62,752 bases of DNA from Planctomycetota bacterium (lineage in GTDB: Bacteria; Planctomycetota; UBA1135; GCA-002686595), in the NCBI GenBank assembly GCA_947484275.1, contig CANKOY010000018.1:1-62752 (forward strand). Reading direction: 5' to 3'. This document shows positions 34,447-42,491 of this stretch, piece by piece (the first letter of the stretch is position 1; each line of letters begins with the position of its first letter). The position numbers and the translations under genes are program-made. The notes below the pieces were generated by a model. That model did not search any database. It worked only from the letters and a program-made list of their open reading frames with translations, and had not been told where the DNA came from.

Positions 34447-35357
34447 CGCGCGCCGACGATTGCGTGTCGAAGCATGTGACCGCCGCCCACGGGCTTCGGC
34501 GGCGGAGACGGACTGTCGGTCGGCTTGGGGGGCGGCAAGCGCAAGATCGTCCGGCGCGATTCGTCGAGCTTGCGCAGGGACTCCAGCGCTGGCGCGAGGT
34601 CCAATTTGAACGCCTCGGGCACGGCGCCGATCTGCGCTCCCAGGGCTGCGTCGACGCACAGGCGCGCCAGGGTGCCGAGGCCCTCGGGCGTGGGATGCAA
34701 CTCGTCGCTCTGCATCAGCCGCCGCCGCGAAGCGGGAGCCTTGAACTCAACTCCGCCAAGGGTCAGCGCCTCGCCCGCGCGCAGCGAGTCGAGGTACTCG
34801 GGCATCGGCACGAACACAACGTTGCGGCGCTTGGCGGCCCAGAGATCAATGCGCGCGTTGAGCATCACCAGCGCTGCCTTCGAGGGCATCTGCGTCGGCA
34901 TCAACATCTTGCCGACCGCCGGCGACATGTCTGGCAGGCGACTGACGATCAGCGGGCACTTCAGGGCCTCGAGGAGTTCCAGGCCAAGTTCCATTTGCTC
35001 GAGGCGCTGCTCGTCGCCGCCCAGCTCGCCGTAGCCGAACCAGAACAGAAAATCAGCGCCGATCACCAGGGTCGGATCGAGGGCAGCGGCGCGCGAGATT
35101 TGCTCCTCGCCCAGGGCCACGGGTTCGAGGAACAGGCGCTCGTCGGCGAAACTAACGGGTGTGGTGTGTTCAATCGCGATCTGCGCCTCGAACGCGTCCG
35201 CCAGGTTGACTTTCAGCTTGAACCCCGCGGAGGCGCTGGCGCCGATGACCGCGACCCGGCTGAGCAACGCTGGCCGCGCCGCGGGCGCAGGAGACTGTGC
35301 GGGATCGCCACCCTGCAGTGCGGAAATGACACAAAGGACGAGGCCGGTGCAGATCAT
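34443..35357 (-). CDS. exported SGNH/GDSL-like hydrolase
   Basis: The 304-residue product has a short hydrophobic N-terminus (export signal). SGNH block I is present as VAVIGASASAGF with Ser41 as nucleophile, GADFLFWFGYGE lies in the block III region, and the catalytic pair is in SDELHPTPEG. It would be an esterase or acylhydrolase acting outside the cytoplasm. The C-terminus is Pro-rich (PPPKPTDSPSPPPKP). Block I has GAS rather than GDS, which is tolerated in the superfamily. Its stop lies in the MITE border. Confidence 0.75.
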   Translation of the reverse strand: MICTGLVLCVISALQGGDPAQSPAPAARPALLSRVAVIGASASAGFKLKVNLADAFEAQIAIEHTTPVSFADERLFLEPVALGEEQISRAAALDPTLVIGADFLFWFGYGELGGDEQRLEQMELGLELLEALKCPLIVSRLPDMSPAVGKMLMPTQMPSKAALVMLNARIDLWAAKRRNVVFVPMPEYLDSLRAGEALTLGGVEFKAPASRRRLMQSDELHPTPEGLGTLARLCVDAALGAQIGAVPEAFKLDLAPALESLRKLDESRRTILRLPPPKPTDSPSPPPKPVGGGHMLRHAIVGAR

Positions 35358-35379
35358 GGAGCAAGGCTAACGGACGGTC

Positions 35380-35802
35380 TCAGTGAAGGCAGGCGGAAGG
35401 GCTGCGTTCGCAGGAAATCTCCCAGGGCGAGCCGAACTGGTCGACGAGTACGCCAAAGCCAGGGGACCAAAACGTCTTTTGGAAGGGGAATCGGATCTCA
35501 CCATCGCGTGCAAGTTCCATAAACACCCGCTTCGCCTCGCTTAAGTCATCGAAGGAAAGCAGGACAGAGAAGCCTTGAGGTCTTCGATAATCAGGGGGGA
35601 GCACATCGGCGCCTGCCAGCTCGGTGCCGTCGAGAACCAGCGTTGCGTGGATGATGCGATCGTGCCACTTAGATTCGGTTTGAGCTGCCATCGGCGAGTC
35701 GCCGTAGGTGAACACTCTCAGCTCGCCACCGAGCAGTTGCTGGTAGCGCGTGAAAGCAGCCCTGCACTGGCCGTCGAACTGAAGATGAGGCGTGATCTGC
35801 AT
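35380..35802 (-). CDS. PhnB-like VOC-fold protein
   Basis: The 140-residue protein matches the PhnB/DUF3335-type VOC (glyoxalase-like) fold: MQITPHLQFDGQCRAAFTRY, LGGELRVFTYGDSP, IIHATLVLDGTELAGAD, and FGVLVDQFGSPWEISC. These proteins are often annotated as VOC family proteins with no defined reaction. ATG 35800-35802 fits the family start. It lies 22 bp upstream of the SGNH gene on the same strand and may be co-transcribed with it. Confidence 0.88.
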   Translation of the reverse strand: MQITPHLQFDGQCRAAFTRYQQLLGGELRVFTYGDSPMAAQTESKWHDRIIHATLVLDGTELAGADVLPPDYRRPQGFSVLLSFDDLSEAKRVFMELARDGEIRFPFQKTFWSPGFGVLVDQFGSPWEISCERSPSACLH

Positions 35803-36182
35803 TGGGCGGGCTCTTTGCCAATCGGCTTCAGCGGCTGCTTGGAAATCACGACTCCAAGGGCGGGTCAGTGATCGCACCGAGCGCGAGCGAGCGGCCAGTG
35901 AGTGTCAGGCGGTGCGAGCGCGGCGCGGTACGCAGGGACACGCAGAACGCCTCCGGCATGGAAGAACGCTGAGATCATCGCCCACCGCCGTACGAAGGCG
36001 CAACCGCCCGCTTGGGCGAGCGCGGCAGGACCGGATGAGCCCGATTCCAGGGCCAGGAGGCCACACGTCGCCCGGGCCGCGGCATGAACACGGTCATGGT
36101 CGGGTCCTCGGCTTGAGGACGGCGGGTCTCCCGTTCGAGTTCAGACGGCACGCGCGTTGCTGTTCCGACCCAGCTCCGATAC
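35803..36182. other. intergenic, nothing recognised
   Basis: Short open frames occur on both strands, but none shows domain-like sequence or a ribosome site. The segment separates divergent genes and must contain both promoters. No clear motif was found. Confidence 0.5.
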
Positions 36183-38477
36183 ATGTTGCCCATGGGAGAG
36201 CCCGAGCACGACGTGAGTTCCGCCGAGAGCCTGCCCCTGGCGCGGCGGATCCTGGTCCTTGGGCTCTTGGGATTGGCGATCGCCGGGGCGCTCTGGCCAG
36301 TCCTGCGCGGGCAATTCGTCTACGACGACCTGTGGCTGGTGGCCCAGAACCCGAGCCTGCAGAGCTTTGAGAAAATGTGGGCGTCCCTGGGCGGGAGCTA
36401 CTGGGACTTTCTGGACGCGCGCTCGGCCCAATATGTTGGTTACTGGCGACCGCTGACGACGATCTCGTTGTTCCTGGGCAACTCAATCGGCGACGGATCG
36501 CCGGCGGCGTTCCACGGACTGTCGCTGGCGCTGCATCTTGCGGCGGTGGCAGTGGCCTTCGAGTTGGCGCGGCAACTGACGCGCCACACGCTCGCCGCTT
36601 TCTTCGCTGCGCTCCTGTTCGGACTGCATCCCGTGCAAGTGGAGCCCGTGGCCTGGATCTCGTCGATCAACGATCCGATGGCGGGATTGTTCAGCCTGTG
36701 GGCGATGCTCGCATTCCTGCGCTGGCGCGAGCGCGGGAGCCTCGGCCTTCCGATTTTCGCCGCGTTCCTGTTCCTGTGCGCGTTGCTCGCGAAGGAGAGC
36801 GCCCTGGCACTCCTGCCGTTGTTCGCAGCGATTGATCTTGGGCAAGGGCTCGGACGCGGGACACGCGGCGCGCCGAGCGATACTTGGCGCCAGCGTTTGA
36901 CTCCGTTCCTGCGGCCTTACGGCGCGATGCTCGCCACGTTCGCCCTGTACTACAGCGCGAGGATCGTGGTCTTCGGCGATGTGTGGGCCGGCTTCGACCG
37001 CACGACGGGACACCTTGGCTTGACCGCGGGCCGCGACATTGGACTGCGCGTGGAACTGCTCGGCGGAGCGCTCGGACTGCTCGCCTGGCCGCAACATCTC
37101 AATCTGTTCCGCGACACGCGGCCGGAAATCCCCTGGAACGACGGCGCGCTGTGGTTTTCGGCCCTGTGGATCGCGCTGCTCGCCATCGCCTCGGTCTGGT
37201 GCTGGCGCCGACGCGCGAGTGCAGCCCTGGCGGGTTTGTTGATCATCCCCGCGGCGCTCCTGCCCGCGCTCTTGCGCATCGAAGCCCTGGGTCGCTTCTC
37301 GCTTTCCGAGCGCTATCTCTACGTCAGCGCCTTCGGCTTCGCGTTGTTCGCCGCGGTTGTGGTCCTGCGGCTGGCCGAGCGCGCGTCCCTGCGGGCGGTC
37401 GGAGTGTTCGCCTTGGTACTAGTCTGCGGGGCCTGTGCCTGGCGCTCCCACGAGCGCACGCAGATCTGGCGCGACGAGTCCACGCTCTTCGCGCAGTCGC
37501 GCCTCGACAATCCGAAAAGCCCCTACGTCGCCTGGGGTCTTGGCCGGGTCATGTTGGAGGAGTATCGCTTCAGCCAGGACGTGCGCTTCCTGATCGAGGC
37601 ACGACAGGCCTTCGAGCACTCGCAGAATCTCGGGCTCAAGGACGAGAAGGGCGTGCGCGATCTCTCGGTGCTGGTGACCGAGGAGGATCGCCTGCAGGCC
37701 AACCTAGGCCTGGGCTGGTACTACTTCTTCGCTGCCCTGCGCGGCTACGACGAGACGACACTCGACGAGGCCCTGGCGGTGTTCGAGAAGACCCTGAGCT
37801 TTTTCCCCAGGAGCTTTGAAGCCCTGACCGGAACCGGCGTCGTGATGCTGACCCAGAACAACCTCGTCGGGGCCAAGATCAAGTTCCAGGCGGCGATCGA
37901 GGAGAATCCCAAGCACCTCGAGGCCTGGTACTACCTCGGCAAGCTCGAACTGCGCCGCCAGGATCTGCCCGCGGCGCGGGCAGCATTCGAACGCGCCCTG
38001 GAACTGAAGCGCGACGATCCCGACACCCTGCCGCTGTACGCGAGCGTGTTGTCGGAGTCCGGGGAAATGGCGGCCGCGCAGCAGGCCCTCGAGCGCGCCT
38101 ACCGGGTCGCGCCTCAGGATCCTCAGGTCCTGATGGGCCTGGGGATGCTTGCGGCGCGCAATCGCGAGGGCGGGACCGCGATCTCGTGGTTCGATCAGGT
38201 GCTGCGCCAGTGGCCCAACTTCGGCCCCGCCCACCTGCAGAAGGGCAAGGTGCTCCTGGCCATGGGGCAGAGCGATCGCGCCAGCAGCGCGCTGCAGAAA
38301 GCCTGCGAGTTGAACCCGCGCGATTTCGAGGCGCACTACACCCTGGGTGCGTTCCTGAATTCCCAGGGCCTGGGCAAGGAAGCGTTGCCGTTCCTCGAAC
38401 GCGCACTCGAAGTCGAACCGGAGAATGAGCTGGCCGACGAATTGCGCGCACAGATCGAAGTTCTGCGCGCGCAGTGA
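36183..38477 (+). CDS. TMTC-like polytopic membrane protein with TPR domain
   Basis: The 764-residue product has an N-terminal membrane half (about residues 20-425, ten or more helices) with features of TMTC/GT-C-type proteins: FVYDDLWLVAQNPSLQS, YWRPLTTISLFL, GLHPVQVEPVAWIS and RFSLSERYLYVSAFGFALF. The C-terminal half (about 450-764) holds roughly seven TPRs (AWYYLGKLELRRQDLPAARA and similar). TMTC proteins transfer mannose to proteins in eukaryotes; the bacterial function is unknown but lipid-linked glycosyl transfer is plausible. Start may be ATG 36183 or 36192. Confidence 0.82.
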   Translation: MLPMGEPEHDVSSAESLPLARRILVLGLLGLAIAGALWPVLRGQFVYDDLWLVAQNPSLQSFEKMWASLGGSYWDFLDARSAQYVGYWRPLTTISLFLGNSIGDGSPAAFHGLSLALHLAAVAVAFELARQLTRHTLAAFFAALLFGLHPVQVEPVAWISSINDPMAGLFSLWAMLAFLRWRERGSLGLPIFAAFLFLCALLAKESALALLPLFAAIDLGQGLGRGTRGAPSDTWRQRLTPFLRPYGAMLATFALYYSARIVVFGDVWAGFDRTTGHLGLTAGRDIGLRVELLGGALGLLAWPQHLNLFRDTRPEIPWNDGALWFSALWIALLAIASVWCWRRRASAALAGLLIIPAALLPALLRIEALGRFSLSERYLYVSAFGFALFAAVVVLRLAERASLRAVGVFALVLVCGACAWRSHERTQIWRDESTLFAQSRLDNPKSPYVAWGLGRVMLEEYRFSQDVRFLIEARQAFEHSQNLGLKDEKGVRDLSVLVTEEDRLQANLGLGWYYFFAALRGYDETTLDEALAVFEKTLSFFPRSFEALTGTGVVMLTQNNLVGAKIKFQAAIEENPKHLEAWYYLGKLELRRQDLPAARAAFERALELKRDDPDTLPLYASVLSESGEMAAAQQALERAYRVAPQDPQVLMGLGMLAARNREGGTAISWFDQVLRQWPNFGPAHLQKGKVLLAMGQSDRASSALQKACELNPRDFEAHYTLGAFLNSQGLGKEALPFLERALEVEPENELADELRAQIEVLRAQ

Positions 38478-38513
38478 ACGTGCGGCGCGCTCGCTCGCTA
38501 TCCTGTGCGCGCA

Positions 38514-40223
38514 ATGCAACTGTTCGCCGAACCCCTGCGCGCTGCAATCGCCGCCAAATTTGGCGTCGAACCTGACGCGATCCGCCTGGAGGCGCCGCGC
38601 GACGACAAGCAGGGCGATCTCGCCCTGCCCTGTTTCCTGCTGGCGAAGCAGTTGAAAAAGGCGCCGCCTGCCCTGGCGGCGGAATTGGCCAGTGCCCTCG
38701 CCGGTGCGGTCGCCGACGTGACCGCCTTCGCCACCGGACCCTACGTCAATTTCCGCATCGCGCGCCCGGCCCTGGCGCGCGCGGTGTTTGCCGAGATCGC
38801 CGAACAGGGCGCGCGCTACGGCGGATCGAGCGAGGGCAGCGGCCGCAAAGTCGTGATCGACTTCAGCTCGCCCAACATCGCCAAGCCGATGCACGTCGGG
38901 CACATTCGCTCGACGATTCTCGGCGCTTCGCTGATGCGCATCTTCCGCCACCTCGGCTACACGGCGGTCGGCATCAACCACATCGGCGACTGGGGCGCCC
39001 AATTTGGCGGCCTGGTGGTGGCGATTCGTCGTTGGCGCAGCGAGGTCGATCTCGAGCACGATCCGGTGCGCGGACTGCTCGAGCTCTATCAACGCAGCAA
39101 GGCCGCGGTCGAGGCCGACCCGAAGTTCCGCGAAGAATCCGTCGCGGCCTATCGCGAGCTGGAAAGCGGCGCCGAGGGCGAAGTGCGCGAAACTTGGCGC
39201 TGGGTGACGCAGGTTTCATTGCGCGGCTTCGACGCCACCTACCGTCGCCTTGGGATCGGCCACGACTTCGTGCGCGGCGAGAGCTTCTACGAGCAGCTGC
39301 TCGAGCCGACCGTGGCGCGCATCCAGGCGGCAGGGGTCACGGAAATTTCCGAGGGCGCGCTGATCGTCGACCTCACGGGCGTGGACAAGGGCCTCAAGGA
39401 GACTCCCTGCCTCCTGCGCCAGACCAACGGCACGACGCTGTACGCCACGCGCGATCTCGCGGCGCTGTTCCAGCGTTTCGAGGAATTCGAATTCGAGCGT
39501 TGCTTGTACGTCGTGGGATCCGAGCAACGCCTGCACTTCCGTCAGTTGAAGGCCGTGCTCAAGCGCATGGCGATCGAATGGGAGCCGCGGGCGGAGCACG
39601 TTGACTTTGGGCTGCTGCTCGGCCCCGGCCGCGTGAAGCTCGCCAGCCGCAAGGGCGCGGTGCTCGTGCTCGACGATTTGATCGACGAGGTCGTCGAGGA
39701 AGCGCGGCGCATCATCGGCGAGAAAAATCCGGATCTCGCCGATGCAGCGAGCGTCGCAGAGGCCGTCGGCATCGGCGCCTTGGTGTTCAACGACCTCAAG
39801 CGCGAGCGCATCAAGGACGTGGTGTTCGACAAGGCCGAGATCCTGTCCTTCGAGGGCGAGACCGGCCCCTACTTGCAGTACACCCACGCGCGCTTGGCCT
39901 CGATCCTGCGCAAGGCCGAGGCGAACGGCGAAGGCGGCGCGGAGCCTGACTTCGCGGTCCTCGAAGGCTCGGGCTCGATCCTGATGCGCCTGGCGCGTTT
40001 GCCCGACGTGGTGCGCGGCGCCGCGGCCCGCTGCGAGCCCTCGGAGATCTCCAACTACCTCCTGGCCCTGTGCCGCGAGTTGAACTCCTGGTACGCGGAG
40101 AACCGCGTGCTCGGTGAAACACCGCGCACCACGGCCGCGCGCGTCGCACTCATTCGAGCTTCCAAGTCGGTACTGGGCAACGGCTTAGGCCTGCTCGGCA
40201 TCACTCCACTGGAAGCGATGTAG
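38514..40223 (+). CDS. argS: arginyl-tRNA synthetase
   Basis: The 569-residue class I synthetase charges tRNA-Arg. It has the N-terminal Add-1 tRNA-binding domain (about 1-85), FSSPNIAKPMHVGHIRST with the HVGH form of the HIGH motif, INHIGDWGAQFG, the LLLGPGRVKLASRKGAV region replacing KMSKS, and the anticodon-binding DALR domain at the end. The ATG at 38514 is preferred over the GTG three codons earlier. It lies 37 bp after the TMTC-like gene and 62 bp before apt. Confidence 0.97.
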   Translation: MQLFAEPLRAAIAAKFGVEPDAIRLEAPRDDKQGDLALPCFLLAKQLKKAPPALAAELASALAGAVADVTAFATGPYVNFRIARPALARAVFAEIAEQGARYGGSSEGSGRKVVIDFSSPNIAKPMHVGHIRSTILGASLMRIFRHLGYTAVGINHIGDWGAQFGGLVVAIRRWRSEVDLEHDPVRGLLELYQRSKAAVEADPKFREESVAAYRELESGAEGEVRETWRWVTQVSLRGFDATYRRLGIGHDFVRGESFYEQLLEPTVARIQAAGVTEISEGALIVDLTGVDKGLKETPCLLRQTNGTTLYATRDLAALFQRFEEFEFERCLYVVGSEQRLHFRQLKAVLKRMAIEWEPRAEHVDFGLLLGPGRVKLASRKGAVLVLDDLIDEVVEEARRIIGEKNPDLADAASVAEAVGIGALVFNDLKRERIKDVVFDKAEILSFEGETGPYLQYTHARLASILRKAEANGEGGAEPDFAVLEGSGSILMRLARLPDVVRGAAARCEPSEISNYLLALCRELNSWYAENRVLGETPRTTAARVALIRASKSVLGNGLGLLGITPLEAM

Positions 40224-40284
40224 ACAGCGCCCACCGCGGCCCGTGGGATGCAAAACGACCCCCCGAGAGAACCAGCACACGCCC

Positions 40285-40794
40285 GTGATCGAAAAACTGA
40301 TTCGCGACGTCCCCGACTTCCCCAAGCCAGGGATCCTGTTCAAGGACATCACGCCCCTGCTTCAGAATTCTCAGGGCCTGGCTGAGACGATTTCGCGCCT
40401 GGAGCGCGCGGTGCCGCCGTCTTCCTATGACCTAGTCTGCGGCATCGAGTCGCGCGGCTTCATTTTCGGCACGGCACTGGCCCTTAAGGCCTCCAAAGGC
40501 TTCATTCCGATTCGCAAGCCAGGCAAGCTGCCATATAAGACCGCGAGCGAGTCCTACGAACTCGAGTACGGCAAAGACACGCTCGAGATCCACATCGACG
40601 CGGTCTCGCGCGGCCAGCGGATCTTGATCGTGGACGATCTCCTGGCAACGGGCGGCACCATGGCCGCGGCGGTCAAGCTGCTCACAGGCCTCGGCGCCGT
40701 TCCCGTGGCGGCGGCGGTCGTGATTGAGCTCACGTTCCTGAAGGGGCGCGAGCGCTTGGGCTCCCTGGCCGTCCATTCCCTGATCCGGTACTAA
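40285..40794 (+). CDS. apt: adenine phosphoribosyltransferase
   Basis: The 169-residue enzyme converts adenine and PRPP to AMP in purine salvage. Family landmarks are LIRDVPDFPKPGILFKDITP at the N-terminus, GIESRGFIFG, FIPIRKPGKLPYKT, and the PRPP-binding loop RILIVDDLLATGGTM. The GTG at 40285 is chosen because it lies at the usual start just before IEKLIRDVP; the longer frame from 40243 is not family-like. It probably belongs to the same transcript as argS. Confidence 0.95.
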   Translation: MIEKLIRDVPDFPKPGILFKDITPLLQNSQGLAETISRLERAVPPSSYDLVCGIESRGFIFGTALALKASKGFIPIRKPGKLPYKTASESYELEYGKDTLEIHIDAVSRGQRILIVDDLLATGGTMAAAVKLLTGLGAVPVAAAVVIELTFLKGRERLGSLAVHSLIRY

Positions 40795-40901
40795 GCCATG
40801 GGTGGAGTTGGAGCCCAAGGCGCACGGCAGACGATCCTGCGCGAGCCCCGTTCCTGCCCCACCGAAACCCCGGTTTCCAACGGCTGGAGCGACGCGAATT
40901 C

Positions 40902-42128
40902 ATGAGCGCCAAGAAGCAGTCCAAGAGCTCCGCGCCCAAAGGGTCAGCGCCGCGAAAGGCAGCGCCGCAGGGCAAGGCGGAGCCCGCTCCCGCACTGCCC
41001 AAGGGCAAGGCTAAGGGCCCGTCCACGCTTGCGCACAGGGCGCAGGCCGGCGGTTCGAAATCCAAGACAACGGTCAAGCACGGGCGCGCGATCCTCGCGC
41101 CCAAGAAGACGCGCGCCACGGCCGCGGGCAAAAAGACCCCCATGGCGAAGAATCCGAAAGCCCGCGCGACCAAGTCCGCGGGCGCGAGCACGAAGGCCAG
41201 TGGCGTGCTCGAGAAGTCCAAAGCGAAGTCCCCCAGCAAGCCCGCGTCGAAAGTGGCGCCGAAGCTGGCGGCGAAACCCGCGCACGAGCCGAAGCCGCAG
41301 AAGCCTGTCAAGCCCAAGGCGCCGACGACGCTCGAGGAACTCAAGGCACTGCAGACGGAAGAGGTCTGGGCCCTCTACCGCAAGGCGCGCAAGACGAACG
41401 ATGATCCGGTCTGGCTGGAGCTGTTGCGCAATGCGCTGATGGAATTGCACTACCCGCTGGTGCGCCACATCGCCGAGCGTCTGCTGCAGACCCTGCCCAA
41501 GTCGATCGAGCTCGATGACCTGGTCAGCGCAGGCGTTTTCGGCCTGATGGACGCGATTCGCGGCTTCGATCCGGACCGCGGCATCAAGTTCAAGACGTAT
41601 TGCACGACGCGCATCCGCGGCTCGATCCTCGACCAGTTGCGTTCACAGGACTGGGTGCCGCGCCTGGTGCGCTTGAAGGCCGGCCGCATCGACAAGGCCT
41701 TCCAGAAATTGCGCGGCGAATACGGCCGTGAGCCGACTCACGCGGAACTGGCGACGTACTTGAAGATGGATCACGAGGAGTTGATCACCGAAATCGACGA
41801 ATCGCGCGCACGGCAGATCACATCGATCAACGAGCGCTGGAACGATCACGACGACGATTCATCGATGGAAAAAATCGACATCGTCGAGGACGCGAGCTCG
41901 ATCGATCCGATCAAGGAGATGAACAAGCGCGACATGTTGAAATACATCACGCGCTCCCTGACGCACAAGGAGCAGTTCATCATCGAGCAGTACTATCAGA
42001 TCGGCCACACGATGCGCGAGATCGGCGAGATGCTCGCCCTGACCGAAAGCCGCGTGTGCCAGATCCACTCGAACGTGATGTCGCGCCTGAAAGCCCTGCT
42101 CGGCCCGAAAGCGGCCGGCATGGAGTAG
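40902..42128 (+). CDS. FliA/WhiG-like sigma factor with long basic N-terminal tail
   Basis: The 408-residue product has a C-terminal sigma-70 factor of the FliA/WhiG class (about residues 150-405). Region 2 includes LDDLVSAGVFGLMDAIRGF and IKFKTYCTTRIRGSILDQLR, region 3 includes the REPTHAELATYLKM helix, and region 4 includes TMREIGEMLALTESRVCQIH. The first ~135 residues are almost entirely Lys, Ala, Pro, Ser, resembling histone H1 C-tails, and presumably bind DNA. No flagellar genes are nearby. The last codons fall in a repeat also found at 47886-47987. Confidence 0.88.
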   Translation: MSAKKQSKSSAPKGSAPRKAAPQGKAEPAPALPKGKAKGPSTLAHRAQAGGSKSKTTVKHGRAILAPKKTRATAAGKKTPMAKNPKARATKSAGASTKASGVLEKSKAKSPSKPASKVAPKLAAKPAHEPKPQKPVKPKAPTTLEELKALQTEEVWALYRKARKTNDDPVWLELLRNALMELHYPLVRHIAERLLQTLPKSIELDDLVSAGVFGLMDAIRGFDPDRGIKFKTYCTTRIRGSILDQLRSQDWVPRLVRLKAGRIDKAFQKLRGEYGREPTHAELATYLKMDHEELITEIDESRARQITSINERWNDHDDDSSMEKIDIVEDASSIDPIKEMNKRDMLKYITRSLTHKEQFIIEQYYQIGHTMREIGEMLALTESRVCQIHSNVMSRLKALLGPKAAGME

Positions 42129-42207
42129 CGCGAACCTAGGCACCACCGCTCCTGCGATCGCGGGCGGCGCGCTGGCGCTACGGAGCCGGCCTCGACTGCG
42201 CCGACTG
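42106..42207. repeat. 102-bp interspersed repeat, copy A
   Basis: It aligns without gaps to 47886-47987, with common blocks GAAAGCGGCCGG and CGGCCTCGACTGCGCCGACTG. Its first 23 bases are the final codons and stop of the sigma-factor gene (frame KAAGME), and copy B reads in the same frame. It is about 80 percent identical by eye. Confidence 0.75.
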
Positions 42208-42491
42208 ACCTGCCTCCAGTGGTCGAACCAAGTCCTAGGTTGGCGCGCGAGCTCGCGAGGATTCGAGGCTCGCTCGGCAACCCGAGATGACCCTGGGATC
42301 TTTCGCACGTCGAAAACGTAGCTGATCACTGCGATCAGTTTTCGCAGCAACCGGCGCGCAGCTGTACGCGCCGTCGATCACGAGGTGCTCAGCGCTGAGA
42401 AAAGCGATCGAGGCCAACCACCTCAAGGGCAGTCGGCCTCGATAATCAGTTCAGCGTGATCGTCAACGGGAAGTTGACAGGTCCACCCATA
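42129..42491. other. intergenic after the sigma factor
   Basis: Besides the 102-bp repeat this stretch contains no supported gene. Beyond the repeat there is only the short space before the stop of the convergent exported-protein gene. No convincing T-tailed terminator was found. Confidence 0.5.
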
